Of a stretch of 24,942 nucleotides of DNA, positions 10,843 to 21,190 are shown piece after piece. The position numbers and the translations under genes are program-made. Origin of the DNA: Trachelipus rathkii (lineage: Eukaryota; Arthropoda; Malacostraca; Isopoda; Trachelipodidae); NCBI GenBank assembly GCA_015478945.1, contig JABUQX010118914.1:1-24942 (forward strand), written 5' to 3'. The notes beneath the pieces were generated by a model. That model was not told the DNA's origin, made no database searches, and saw nothing but the letters and a program-made list of their open reading frames with translations. Every line of letters begins with the position of its first letter. The first letter of the stretch is position 1.

Positions 10843-10905
10843 ATATATCCTGATTGAGGTTCAGAAAAAAAAAACGAAAATTTGTGCTTAAGTAAATTTA
10901 TTAAA
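10843..10905 (+). ncRNA. Possible decayed hammerhead ribozyme of the Penelope-like element
   Basis: Downstream of the nuclease the sequence reads CTGATTGA (10850-10857), a G/T-rich word, an A-run, C, then GAAA (10876-10879), and an AAATTT ... AAATTT pair (10878-10899). A hammerhead core is CUGANGA, stem II, GAAA, stem III. The first box here has one extra T and stem II would be weak (G-C, one mismatch, then T-A pairs). PLEs are known to carry hammerhead motifs in their terminal repeats, so the location supports the call. I could not trace a convincing stem I, so it is tentative and probably inactive. Confidence 0.35.
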
Positions 10906-10954
10906 TAGTGACTTTCCTTCTAAATTATTAGCAAGATTCTCTATAAAGGCTTCT

Positions 10955-10995
10955 ATTATATATATATATATATGATATATATACTATAGTATATA

Positions 10996-11044
<49 letters not shown>

Positions 11045-11108
11045 GTAAGAGTGGAGATATAAAGAACAGTCTATAAAAAAAAAAAAAAAAAAATATATAA
11101 TATATTAT

Positions 11109-11167
<59 letters not shown>

Positions 11168-11219
11168 TATTATATTATTATATGATATATATATATATAT
11201 ATATATATAGATATATTAT
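10955..11219. repeat. (TA)n tracts with poly(A) between
   Basis: TA tracts at 10955-11042 and 11093-11210 are separated by a 35-bp complex word and an A-run (11075-11093). Confidence 0.95.
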
Positions 11220-11252
11220 GTGTGTTGTGTGTGTGTGGTGTGTGTGTGTTGT
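11219..11252. repeat. (GT)n microsatellite, imperfect
   Basis: TGTGTTGTGTGTGTGTGG-type repeats directly adjoin the TA tract. They are followed by A/G-rich simple sequence at 11290-11390 (aaagaaagaaaga) and AT-rich DNA to 11595, with no gene seen. Confidence 0.88.
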
Positions 11253-11598
11253 GGGGCGTGTGAATAATCCTCAAGATATTGTATAAAAGAACTTAAAAGT
11301 ATAAAAATAAAGAAAAAGAAAGAAAGAAAATTAAAAGAAAGAAAAGAAAACAAATATTAAAAATAATAATAATAAGAATAAAAAAAATTTTTTTGTTGCA
11401 ATTGTATTGTCAAATAATTTCATTGTTTTTGCAATAAAAATATAGGGAATGACCATGACTTTTTTTTATGCAGGAAAACAATGGTTTCGTTAATTCCTTT
11501 ATAAGCATTGTATGCATATCTATCACACATACACAAGGCGGGGGTCACAAGCATAAGCACAAGCGCACACACACACGCCCATATATATAAATATTATA

Positions 11599-11826
11599 TA
11601 TTGGAGTAACACACCTTTAGGACGCCCACGAAGCACAAGGGGTGCTGTGTCAGCACATGAGTTTTGTGTTGATATTAGTAACTCCAGACTTGTTCGCTGC
11701 GGTGCTTCCTTCTTTCCTGCCAACTCTGTTCTGTGGAATTCTCTTCCATCTTCTGTGTTTCTTACTCAATTTAATCTCCCTCACTTTAAGGCCTGCGTCT
11801 GTGCTCATCTGCGTAATTTGCGTTAG
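11599..11826 (+). pseudogene. C-terminal end of a non-LTR retrotransposon ORF2 (copy A)
   Basis: Read in the 11599 phase, 75 codons are open to a TAG at 11824-11826. The peptide begins YWSNTPLGRPRSTRGAV, passes through SNSRLVRCGASFFPANS and VLWNSLPSSVFLTQFN, and ends LPHFKACVCAHLRNLR. The pattern 'FFP ... LWNSLP ... F...L...L*' is the typical C-terminus of LINE ORF2 proteins of the Jockey/CR1/I-like clades, after the reverse transcriptase. No stop or frameshift falls inside this piece. Everything 5' of 11599, including the RT, is missing and replaced by a TA-rich junction, as expected for 5'-truncated insertion by target-primed reverse transcription. A relative in opposite orientation lies at 24757-24942. 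The clade is not assigned. Confidence 0.82.
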
Positions 11827-11898
11827 ATGAATATTTGAGAACGTTAAACACCCCTCCTTGAATAGGGCTCTGCCCGTGATCGGCGGTGTCAAGTGTAA
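11827..11898 (+). mobile_element. LINE copy A 3' UTR
   Basis: About 70 bp after the stop (gaatatttgagaacgttaaa ... cggcggtgtcaagtgtaaa) align with the reverse complement of 24676-24756. Copy A then passes straight into a TA array, so the element 3' end probably lies near 11898, with the simple repeat as its tail. Confidence 0.75.
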
Positions 11899-11960
11899 AT
11901 ATATATCGTATATATAATATATATATATATAGTATATATATATTATATATATTATATATA

Positions 11961-11994
<34 letters not shown>

Positions 11995-12160
11995 ATAGTA
12001 TATATATATATATAATAATATATATATAAATATATATATAGTATATTATATATATATATATAATATATATATATAATATATTATATATATATATATATTA
12101 ATATATATATATATATAGTATATATCATAATATATATATAATATATATATTATATATATT
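11899..12160. repeat. (TA)n array following LINE copy A
   Basis: An imperfect TA array of ~260 bp with frequent TAATA and TAGTA breaks. Confidence 0.95.
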
Positions 12161-12281
12161 TGGGAAATTGCTTGTTTTTCCCGGTGACACATGAATTGGA
12201 ACATGATGGTTCGATTTGTATATTTTCCCCACCAGATCCCCTGTGAATTAAAGCGTATTTTGCCCACGCAAAGAAGAATGG
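12161..12281. other. Short complex segment between TA arrays
   Basis: It starts with tttgggaaattgctt, whose reverse complement (with one extra G/C) is found beside another TA array at 24336-24352. The rest (cccggtgacacatgaattgg ...) is not recognised. Confidence 0.5.
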
Positions 12282-12351
12282 GATATATAGTATACTATAT
12301 ATATATTTAGTATATATATTATATATATATATAATATTATATATGATATAC

Positions 12352-12391
<40 letters not shown>

Positions 12392-12392
12392 G
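12282..12392. repeat. (TA)n microsatellite
   Basis: An imperfect TA tract, purest from about 12358. Confidence 0.95.
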
Positions 12393-12434
12393 TTATCAAT
12401 GGTTCTTTTTCTATTTATTTTCCCATTGAATTCT

Positions 12435-12472
12435 TTAGGTTAGGTTAGGTTAGGTTAATTTAGGTTAGGTTA
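12435..12472 (+). repeat. Interstitial (TTAGG)n block, arthropod telomere motif
   Basis: Four TTAGG units, one decayed unit (TTAAT), then two more TTAGG units. TTAGG is the telomere repeat of most arthropods. A short interior block like this is either a microsatellite or a patch added by telomerase at a repaired break. Confidence 0.9.
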
Positions 12473-12526
12473 TGCGAAATCCTATACTTCATTATAACAT
12501 GAGAATTTATAACGAAAAGCTACTGA

Positions 12527-13028
<502 letters not shown>

Positions 13029-13064
13029 ATAATATATATATAATATATATAATATATATATATA

Positions 13065-13105
<41 letters not shown>

Positions 13106-13180
13106 CTTATATAGGTATATATATATTAATATATAGTAATATATATAATATATATATATATTACTATATATTATATATAA
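13029..13180. repeat. (TA)n tract
   Basis: An imperfect TA tract ending directly at the CAGGGGCGGCTCGT word at 13182. Confidence 0.95.
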
Positions 13181-13181
13181 T

Positions 13182-13245
13182 CAGGGGCGGCTCGTCGTAA
13201 AAATTATAGGTGGTTGCATCTGAAATTTCACACATGCCACTTATA
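13182..13245 (+). mobile_element. Possible hAT-type transposon end
   Basis: CAGGGGCGGCTCGT at 13182-13195 fits the CAG-starting, GGGGCGGCTC-type terminal repeat seen in many hAT DNA transposons. It is followed by about 50 bp of complex sequence before another TA tract. I find no matching reverse-complement end in the window and no transposase, so this would be one end of a truncated or internally expanded non-autonomous copy. Confidence 0.35.
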
Positions 13246-13251
13246 TAAATA

Positions 13252-13389
13252 CGTATATATATATATAATATATATATATATTATATATATATCTAGTATT
13301 ATATAAATAATATATATATATTATATATATATATATATATATCTATATATAATATATATATGATATATATATATATTATATAATATAAT
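13252..13389. repeat. (TA)n tract
   Basis: An imperfect TA tract. Confidence 0.95.
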
Positions 13390-13512
13390 AGTAAACTTTT
13401 TTAAATTTTTTATTTTTTTTGTTACTTACCTTGTAATGACTGAAGTAACTGTGAACTTGTTTTTTCTCTTATCAATAGAAATATATACAGAGAACAAGAG
13501 GAAGAACCTAAT

Positions 13513-13632
13513 AATTGCGGCGCAATCGAAATCGCAATCGCAATTCGTAAAAAATAATTGCGATTGCAACCGCAAACGCAATTGCGGTAGACCGTGAATT
13601 GCGGTCGCGGAACCGCAATTCGCAACCGCAAA
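13513..13632. repeat. Degenerate CGCAAT/ATTGCG short repeat block
   Basis: About 120 bp built from cgcaat, gcaaccgcaa and attgcggt in both orientations. The first half is mostly CGCAAT, and the second half includes ATTGCG, giving many small inverted repeats. The same word (ttgcggttgcaatt) appears alone at 15316-15329. Subterminal repeats of DNA transposons can look like this. The overlapping minus frames 13422-13638 are a by-product of the lack of stops in the repeat. Confidence 0.75.
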
Positions 13633-13639
13633 TATCAAC

Positions 13640-14599
13640 CTTTTGCTATGTCTTCACAGATACTATAAATAAATTATCTTTCTTATTGTCGACGAGTCTC
13701 CAAACTTGCCCTTTTATCCTTGTAATAATTATGTAACAACTATACTTTTTATCTATTATACACGATTAGATATATATTGCCTTTCTCACTCTGATGATAA
13801 ATAATGACAATTTTAACATCATAATTTAATTTAATTATTATATATATAGTCTCACTTATTAGTTATCAGTATATATTATACTCTATCTTCATATTATTAC
13901 ATTTTTATTTCATTAATATACTATATATTTACTATATATATTTTACTCTCATATCACAACATTTCTTTCCTATATATATTATATTTTACTATTTATATTT
14001 ATACTATATATTTATAGTTATTTTAATTATCTTATTAATCTTATATATTATTTTTTTCATTCAATTTATTATTTTCTATTTTATTATGTCTTATTCCTAA
14101 TTCTATTTACTCTTTATACTATCTTATTATTTATTATCATCTATTATTAATTCAATTTATTCTTTTTAATCCTTTTTTCATATAATTATACTATATATTA
14201 TCATTATTTTCATCCATATTATATATATATATATCTCATGTATATATTTTATAATAAATATATTTAATACAATGCAACATATATCTATTTATACTATATA
14301 ATATATACCTAATTATTATATTAAATCATTCCATATATATATATATTATATTTTATATTATACTATATTATTACTATTATCATTTATTCATATATATTTC
14401 ATATTTATTATTATCTTATGTACCTATTGTATACAGTATATAATATATCTATATTTATAATATTATATTATATATATTATTTTTTATATATTTTAGTTAT
14501 TAATTTAATTATCAGTATATTCCTAATTTATATTATTGACATTCTCTCATTATTATTTACTATTAGTTCTTATTTTTCATCTTATTTAATCTTTCTATT
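13640..14599. other. Very AT-rich DNA, no gene seen
   Basis: Mixed TTA, TATA and ATTT words with no recognisable feature. The open plus frame 14418-14747 is low-complexity Ile/Leu/Tyr in its first half, and I do not support it as a gene. Confidence 0.6.
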
Positions 14600-14620
14600 A
14601 TGTGTGTGTGTGTGTGTGTG
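14600..14620. repeat. (GT)n microsatellite
   Basis: A short pure TG run of about 10 units. Confidence 0.9.
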
Positions 14621-14639
14621 TTTGTTAGTGTGTGATCAC

Positions 14640-15340
14640 AAAATATATGCTAGTTTATCTAAGAATAGTTTCTTTACCTCTCCATGTATGCTTGTAATAT
14701 GTGATCGCAGACTGTCTAGAGCCGTCGGAGGATTCTTATTTTTCTGATGTACCTTTGCTTCAGACATATATGGAGTACCTGTTTGTGCGGTAAACACCTA
14801 ATACATTTTAAATATCCTATATATCGAGCACCCTGTTGTTCTTCGTTGAGCTTACAAACTCGAACCAGAAATTCCTTGTAGTGTAAGGCCAAGGGCACCG
14901 TTTTGTGATCGACTTCCTACAGTTTTCACTTCTAGCATTAGCAAAGCTTACACTAACAGTAGCGACATTCTTACCTGACATATTCCTAATTGATTTTGTT
15001 TATAAAATGGCGGAAAGGGAACCGGAAATATTTTTTAACAATACTTTTTTCGTCAAGAAACGATCCATTGGTATTACGAACGGACACAAAAAACACAACC
15101 TAGTTTCAGTTCGTAACTGGGAGATTGTAACTTTTTATTCGACTATTATAACTTTGCTAGCCGCTAATATCAAATGAATTACGAGACTGGTTACATTACT
15201 GTCATTCTCTTCCTCTCATCACAGTTTAAAACTCTGTTACGAGTCTTTTGATATACAAATTTTCACAACCAGAATAGAATTAAATGTTTTATTTTTTTCT
15301 CTATATTTTTTAAAGTTGCGGTTGCAATTCTTTTTCATCT
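14640..15340. other. Complex sequence of unknown nature, one 90-codon frame
   Basis: This is balanced, non-repetitive sequence, unlike its surroundings. The plus frame 14905-15177 has an internal ATG in a good context (ataaaATGGCGG, 15007) giving MAEREPEIFFNNTFFVKK... and a stop at 15175. I do not recognise the peptide, and it has no clear domain. The segment could be a first exon, part of a DNA transposon (a ttgcggttgcaatt word lies at 15316), or non-coding. Confidence 0.3.
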
Positions 15341-15379
15341 TAATTTGTCAAGGTTTAAGATTTTGCTAATTAATCATGG

Positions 15380-15740
15380 GAAAAAAAAAAATAGATTTGC
15401 GGGGGGGGTCCTTCTGCTAACTTTTCGTGTCTTTTCACACTTCGCCAACCCTTGGTCATCTAGTTGCGAATTGGCGTTGAAAATAATTGCTGGCGGGATG
15501 TGGCCCGGGTTCGGATCTTGTGCGGACCGAGATTCTCAGGGCGGCCAACCCCCTGCGGCGCCGAACCCACGATTATAATAAATATCTTTGCACTGATCGC
15601 GGTTTTCCATCGGCAATTGTCTTGGCCAAAATCACACCACACACAGTGTGCGTCTTCCGGCCGTTACAGGGTCAAGTGCCGTTTGGCCGGTCAAGGGCTA
15701 GCCTGTGTTAGTACCTATATCTAGGTGAGGATCCTCATTC
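15380..15740 (+). other. GC-rich island, possible tRNA-derived SINE
   Basis: GC content is much higher than in the flanks, which makes an inserted element likely. GGTTCGGATCT (15508-15518) is close to a pol III B-box. A candidate A-box region (gttgcgaattggcgttgaaa) lies ~50 bp upstream but is a poor match. The rest includes an AATAAA at about 15578 and ccggccgttacagggtcaag near 15660. Three plus frames and one minus frame are open here at once, which argues against real coding. I recognise no family. Confidence 0.35.
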
Positions 15741-17440
15741 TTTTATTATTTTTTCATTATTATCTATTATTATATTCGGTCTCGCTAGGTAAGTCTGGGG
15801 GTGATTATACATTTGAACCAGCTATCACATTAGTTCTATATATTCAGGCTCGGTCTCCTTTACTATTTCTTAATTTATCCTGAAGTACTCAGCACCTTAG
15901 AATTTGACCCGGATGCATGTTTACCATACAGCTTATGTCTTCATATTATTATCTTTACTATCTTTCAGCATCTTTTTATATACTACTATTATTATCTATA
16001 CTCGTCATTATTACTTATATCATATTTATATATAGGGTGACTTTGAGTTATGTTTTCTGGCTTTAGTAAATAAGGTCTGTCTCTTACCCTCCATAATTCA
16101 ATTCCACTAATTATATTAATTAAAAAAATATCTCAATTCACACTTTTTCCCACCAAATAAGCGCCGGAAAGTGCATATCGTTTCTTGCACTATAACTTAT
16201 TATCAGCAATATTATCCTCTACCCAAATTAAATTATGGTCCTATAATATCACCACACTTTCAGGTTCATCTCTCTTGTCTATACTTTTTATGCTTGGATT
16301 TCTCAACTTAAAGACTGTTTATATAAAAAAAGTTTTTATATAAATCAATATATATCCTGGCCCTGATATTATCCTAATTATTTTTTTCATTTCTTCTTTA
16401 TCGCATTTTTAATTTCATCTTTAATACTTATATATAGTTTTCTTCAATAAAGGCCAAAGAGTTTCTGATAAACTTACTAGGCTTCTTCCACTCTTTATTA
16501 CATGTCCTTCCAAATGGTTTCCAGACTGATTTAACAATTACCCTTTATTAAACATTATTTGAGTTTATTAATTTTCAATCTTTTCTTCTCTTATTTTTCT
16601 CTGTATTTTTTCTTTTAAAGCTTTTAAATTATTTTGACATGTATTGGAAATGTTTTGAACTTTACACATTCACTTCAAACCTTTTCAAACCTCTTCAAAT
16701 CTCTTCTTTATCTCATCAGTTTATAAGACCAAAACAGCGGTTTTTGTTTTCTTACACATATGCCAAGCACTTAAGTTTATGTTAGGTATAATTAAAGTGG
16801 GTTTCTTGATCGACGCCCTATTATTCTCTTCACACTACTCGGTCTTGTTGTTCTGCTATCATCATCTCTTGTTCCGGTCTATTCTGAAATCCTTGGGTTT
16901 AGACACGGGGGATGGTGGTTTGTTCAGGCGCGCTGCCAACTAGTCTTTATTGGTTTTGACGATTTCGAACGTAACAGTATTCCTCCAGCTAACAACAATC
17001 TTTTGATGACTTTTTCTGTTGCTCTGTCTTTGGCTTCCATAAACTAATTTAAACTTCATTTGTGGTGTGTGTATTATTACATATTGTATTGCAATTTTAA
17101 CATTCTCTTATTTATATTTATTCTCTTCTTCAATATCAAAAAATACATCATTTTAACTAATAACTAATTAAATAATTTAAATTATTTTTTAAATATGGCT
17201 GCTATCCGCTAATTGTTTAGTTTCTTTTTAAGTTGCTTATAAATCTATCTGATTATGTGGATACTTCTCCGCGCCTAAACCAACTCATATCTAACTGCTA
17301 AACTTACACTAGGCCCACTGAGCCTGTCACCTGATATATACTTAATTATTCATAATATTATATATTTTATATTATTACTATACTATTTCATTTTATTAAC
17401 TATATATATTATTATTATATTATTATATATATAATTATCT
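15741..17440. other. AT-rich DNA, no gene or mobile element recognised
   Basis: I see no convincing coding frame. Short features are a degenerate repeat 'ttcaaacctyttcaaa' at about 16673-16706, and TA/TTA words at 17330-17445. A more balanced stretch at about 16800-17045 is unidentified. Confidence 0.5.
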
Positions 17441-18055
17441 ATATGGTGAGGAAGTAGTCGCCTTATTTACTCGAAGCCTGAGATGAGCATATACCTCTCC
17501 GCTTTGGGTTCTTCCTTTGCGCTGTGGTATTCATTGCGGGGTACAATCTCCTCCTAGGGTCGGACTCCAAATTAGCTCAATTTTGGTTCATCCCCTCTTC
17601 CTTGGCGCTCAATTGCCCCACGCGCGTATGGCGACCAATCCTTCTTTTTCCTGGAGTAGACCCTCATAGTCCTCCGTAATAATTCCGCAGGGCAGCAACA
17701 TCGATGGGTGAAAGACTTAGAAGACATAAAGAAAGCTACCTACTACTGCACGAAACGGAACAAGAGAACTTCTGCTCAGGAATCTTACAATACCAATTGT
17801 TCATTATATCACCTTAGCTGGTGGTGTGGGGTGTGTGGAGAAAAAATTCCCACAGTGTACATTCTGTGAGTGTAAAGTCCAGCCAAGGTCGTAAAATGGA
17901 CAGGGTAGAGTTTGAGTTGGCCGGACCATTAACCACTACCACTCTTTCTTTCCCTTCTACGAGGAGGAGTGCTAGCTCAGGATGCGCTCGCGCAGTCACG
18001 TTGGTCGAATCACCTGCATCCTGCCGTTTCAAGCGATCACTTTGTATCTAATCGG
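17441..18055. other. Complex sequence with balanced composition, not identified
   Basis: The sequence is non-repetitive with higher GC. At 17814-18051 frames of 72-76 codons are open on both strands over the same DNA. The plus frame includes MDRVEFELAGPLTTTTLSF and the minus frame VEGKERVVVVNGPANSNS. Neither matches a family I know, and no other evidence picks a strand. It may belong to the element that follows or be single-copy DNA. Confidence 0.35.
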
Positions 18056-18059
18056 CGAA

Positions 18060-19140
18060 CATTATTTGTATGCACTAGCCTCTTTGGCGTAGTTTAGTGA
18101 ATGTATAGATTGAATAAATGGTGATGGAGAAGCAGGATTACGGTGTTATAGAAGTGAGTAGTACACGGACGCAAAATGTTACGTAGTAAGTAGAGATTGT
18201 CATCGAGTGAAGGGAGTATGAGGTATGTTGTGTTGGGCGGGAAGATAGGAGAGTCTCTGAAAGTATCGTGTGGATGTTATTATAGATTTGAGGGGCGGTT
18301 ATGTTTTGGATGTGAATAGTCTTAGGGATCATTTTATTGTTGTTTTTAGTATTAAACGAGGTTAAGTTAGTAGGGGGTCTTGCCCCTGATGGAGAGAAAA
18401 CCAGATGAATACAGGACGTAAGGAGTGGTCGGGGTTGGAGTAATTTAAGAGTGAGGAACCTTGCTGGTAGTGGTATGAGTGGGTGCCGCAGTGTGAGGTT
18501 AGTGGAGTATGGTGTTAGAACAGCTTGCGAATATTAAAGGTGTCAGTTGGGAAGTGCATCCACACCAAGAGTGAAGTCTGATGTCAAGTAGCTCTTGATT
18601 AAAAGCATATATGAGGAGGGTAAGGAGCCCTTGTTGGAGTTATGTGTGCACAGAGAAGATAATGATACGGATTGCTGTTTTTAGGAGTAGACAGTTATTA
18701 GATGGGACATCGAAAATGGTCAATTGCACGGGGTTGGTTCACGCCTGTGCCCGTAGGAATGTATACGGACGGGTTGATGCAAATGTTTTGTGGTTGTAAA
18801 TATGTACCTTATATTAAAGATAGATAACGCCCCTGTGTGGCGGTTGTTCCCAGGGTGGGGCAGGGATCACTACCCCTGTTATGTGCCAATGGAAGTGTAC
18901 TGGCGAGCAGATGGTGAAGGTGTGAAAAGCCTACAATATATGTATCGGAGGTCCATGCAGACAAAGAAAATGGTGTGGGCGATTAATATAGATACGAAGA
19001 GAGGGATGAATAGCGTAGAACGCCTTTTTACACGCTATGCTTGCACATGAGGGGACTAGGGCGGGCCCTTCTGCGGCGCACGAAACCATAAATAGGTTAA
19101 TTAGGACCAGTTTGAGAGGGCGAATGGAAACATTTTACCT
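18060..19140 (+). other. G/T-rich segment, possible decayed 5' part of the LINE at 19657
   Basis: The plus strand is rich in G and T and poor in C, the same skew as the reverse-transcriptase pseudogene at 19657-21190, so the two may be one element. Frames are broken. The longest (18790-19050) includes WRLFPGWGRDHYPCYVP and MQTKKMVWAINIDTKRGMNS, which I do not recognise. A fragment near 18321 reads RDHFIVVFSIKRG, weakly like the SDH end of a LINE apurinic endonuclease. I could not confirm an endonuclease domain. Confidence 0.3.
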
Positions 19141-19656
19141 CCAGAGGATTTCTCCTCTTTGTTTCTAGTTTCTCGTCCGTCGTCCTGCCTTTTGCAGCTC
19201 CGTCTACTTCGCCACTCTTTCTCTCAGTTCTAGGCCTAACTCTTTCCTTCTTCGGAATGTGTACATGACATTACCTTACGATAAAGATTAAAGAAAATGA
19301 GTAATTAAGAGAGAATCTTTAAACTAGAAAAGATAGATAAAGAAAGAGATTAAAGAGAGAATCTTCATCAGATAAATAACAAATGATAAATAGGCGATGG
19401 TTCTTATTCGTGACTGTTGAAAATGGATAAAAAACGAGTGCTGGAAAGCCCGGAAGGAACTACTCACTGTTAGAAAAATCTTGCAGCAAAACGTTATCAA
19501 GTTAATAGTATGAGCACTCGATTTATGCATATGATGTGTGGGTTATTTAGACGGTGTATCAGTTAACGAAAATCCAGGGAATTTTTTCTGCAAGGATAAA
19601 GTAAATTTAGTAGCGAGGAGGTTTTTTGGGGGGGGGGGGTTTAACACTAGAAAAAA
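19141..19656. other. Complex then A/G-rich sequence, no gene recognised
   Basis: A C/T-rich patch (19141-19255) is followed by A/G-rich sequence with repeated agagagaatctt words at about 19308 and 19352. A G10-12 run lies at 19627-19639. If the LINE is one unit, this would be the endonuclease-RT linker, but I see no conserved motif. Confidence 0.4.
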
Positions 19657-21190
19657 GTAGTGAGAAAGTTGAAGAATGGTAAGTCATTAGATATAGATGA
19701 AATTACTGGCGAAATTATCAAGAGTGGATGAGTGATATGGAGGTTATGTAACAAAGCGTTTATGGATAGTACAGTTCCGAAGGATTGGAAGGAGCATTAT
19801 AGTACCTTTATATAAGGGTAAGGGAGATAAGGGGAACTGTAGGATCTTTAGGAGAATTAGTATATTGAGGGTTGTAGGGAAAATATATAATGGTATTTTG
19901 GTTGAAAGAGTGCGTTTAGTGACTGAGGGACTGAATGACGAAGAGAAGGGTAGAATTAAGAAATAGTAGAGGATATGTAGATAAAATCTTTACATTAAAA
20001 CCAATGATTGAGAAAATGAGAGAGAAGAAGAATAAATTGTGTTTAGGTTTTATGCACTTGCAACAGACGTATGACAGGATTAACAGGTAAGCTCCTTGGT
20101 AGGTGTTGGTGAAATATGATGTAGGTGTATAGGCTTCTGAATAGATTCAAGAGTTCATAAGTCGATTGTGAACCGTGTGTAAGAGTGGAGAAGAAGTGAA
20201 TGGCTTAATATTAATAGCAGGGTGAAGCAGGGATGTGCTATGGCCCCATGACTATTTAATTTGTGCATCGATAGGATGATGAAAGAATTATAGGCAAGGG
20301 GTTGTCAAAGCAGAGTTATTAATTTGAACTGGTAGAATGGAAAGAGAGGTGTTGGGTGTCCTGCTTATTGTACCCCGATGATTTGGGTTTCTGTGGGAGT
20401 TTGAGGTGATTAGTAGAGGGGTTTGGCAGTGTGTGTAAAAAAAAATGGGATTTGAAAGTCAACGAAGCATATGAGTTAAGGTTATCGACCAGTAGAGTGA
20501 GTGTGATGTCGCGCGGTGTGTAGGTCATCGTTGGGGGAGGGTGGGCATTTCGGAACTATTTTAGTACTCTAGTTTACATTGGTTGGGATATATGTTTGAA
20601 TGAAACAGGAACGGATGATGCAGTGTTCAGTAGGAAAGTTGTGAATTGGTAGGAAGGTAGCAGGGTGCAATTAAATCCGGTAAGAGTATAAGAGACTAGG
20701 TATTGAGGTGTGCTAGGGTTTAATTGCATGTGGAAATGTTTTGTTACCGGTGTTAATGTTTAGAAGTTAAGTGAAACTATGGTTGGAATAAGAGGTATAG
20801 CATCCAAAGGTTGCATATCCTCTTCAGATGGACAATCTCTTAAGGAAATAAGGAATTGACACGTGGGGTTTAGGGAAAGTTGTGTGATGTGAAGAATTGC
20901 GTAAATGATGCAGAAATAACGAGGGAGTGTATATAAGATTGTTTGGTCATATGGAAAGGGATGTATGAGAGTCGGTTAGTTAAGCGAGGATGTTTTAAGT
21001 GGTAAATTGTTGTTGGGAATTGACCGGTTCGGAAACCAGAAGAAAGAGTGGATTGAGTCAGTAAAGAAATGTCTGAAAGAAAGAAATGTGAGTTTGCGAG
21101 AGGCTGGAAGAAAGGTGCATATTAGGAATAAATGGCTGTGTTCTGTGAGGGGGGTCTGAATGCTGTGGGCCCTGGCACCGAGGGATAAAG
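19657..21190 (+). pseudogene. Non-LTR retrotransposon reverse transcriptase, heavily mutated
   Basis: This is a reverse transcriptase of a LINE, in order and with many frame changes. VVRKLKNGKSLDIDEITGE (19657-19713) is the 'KNGKAPGIDEI' block. VVGKIYNGILVERVRLVTEGL (~19873-19936) and VDKIFTLKPMIEKMREKK (~19979-20033) follow. QQTYDRINR (~20062-20088) is the 'KAYD' catalytic block, here with T for A. RVKQGCAMAP, stop, LFNLCIDRMMKE (~20221-20286) has TGG changed to TGA in the expected PWLF. LYPDDLGFCGS (20368-20400) is the catalytic YADD box with A replaced by P; both Asp remain. The C-terminal part KEWIESVKKCLKERNVSLRE and AGRKVHIRNKW (~21042-21135) is the usual tail. More than ten stops and several frameshifts make it dead. 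The clade is uncertain (RTE- or Jockey-like). The upstream part is unresolved. Confidence 0.87.

Noticed and set aside
11642..11830. 62-residue hydrophobic plus-strand protein, and its minus-strand shadow at 11650-11892
   Set aside because: Wrong phase of the LINE ORF2 C-terminus. The correct phase carries the LWNSLPSS motif.
15464..15724. Coding genes in the GC-rich island at 15.4-15.7 kb
   Set aside because: Several frames on both strands are open together, as expected for GC-rich DNA, and none has a recognisable domain.
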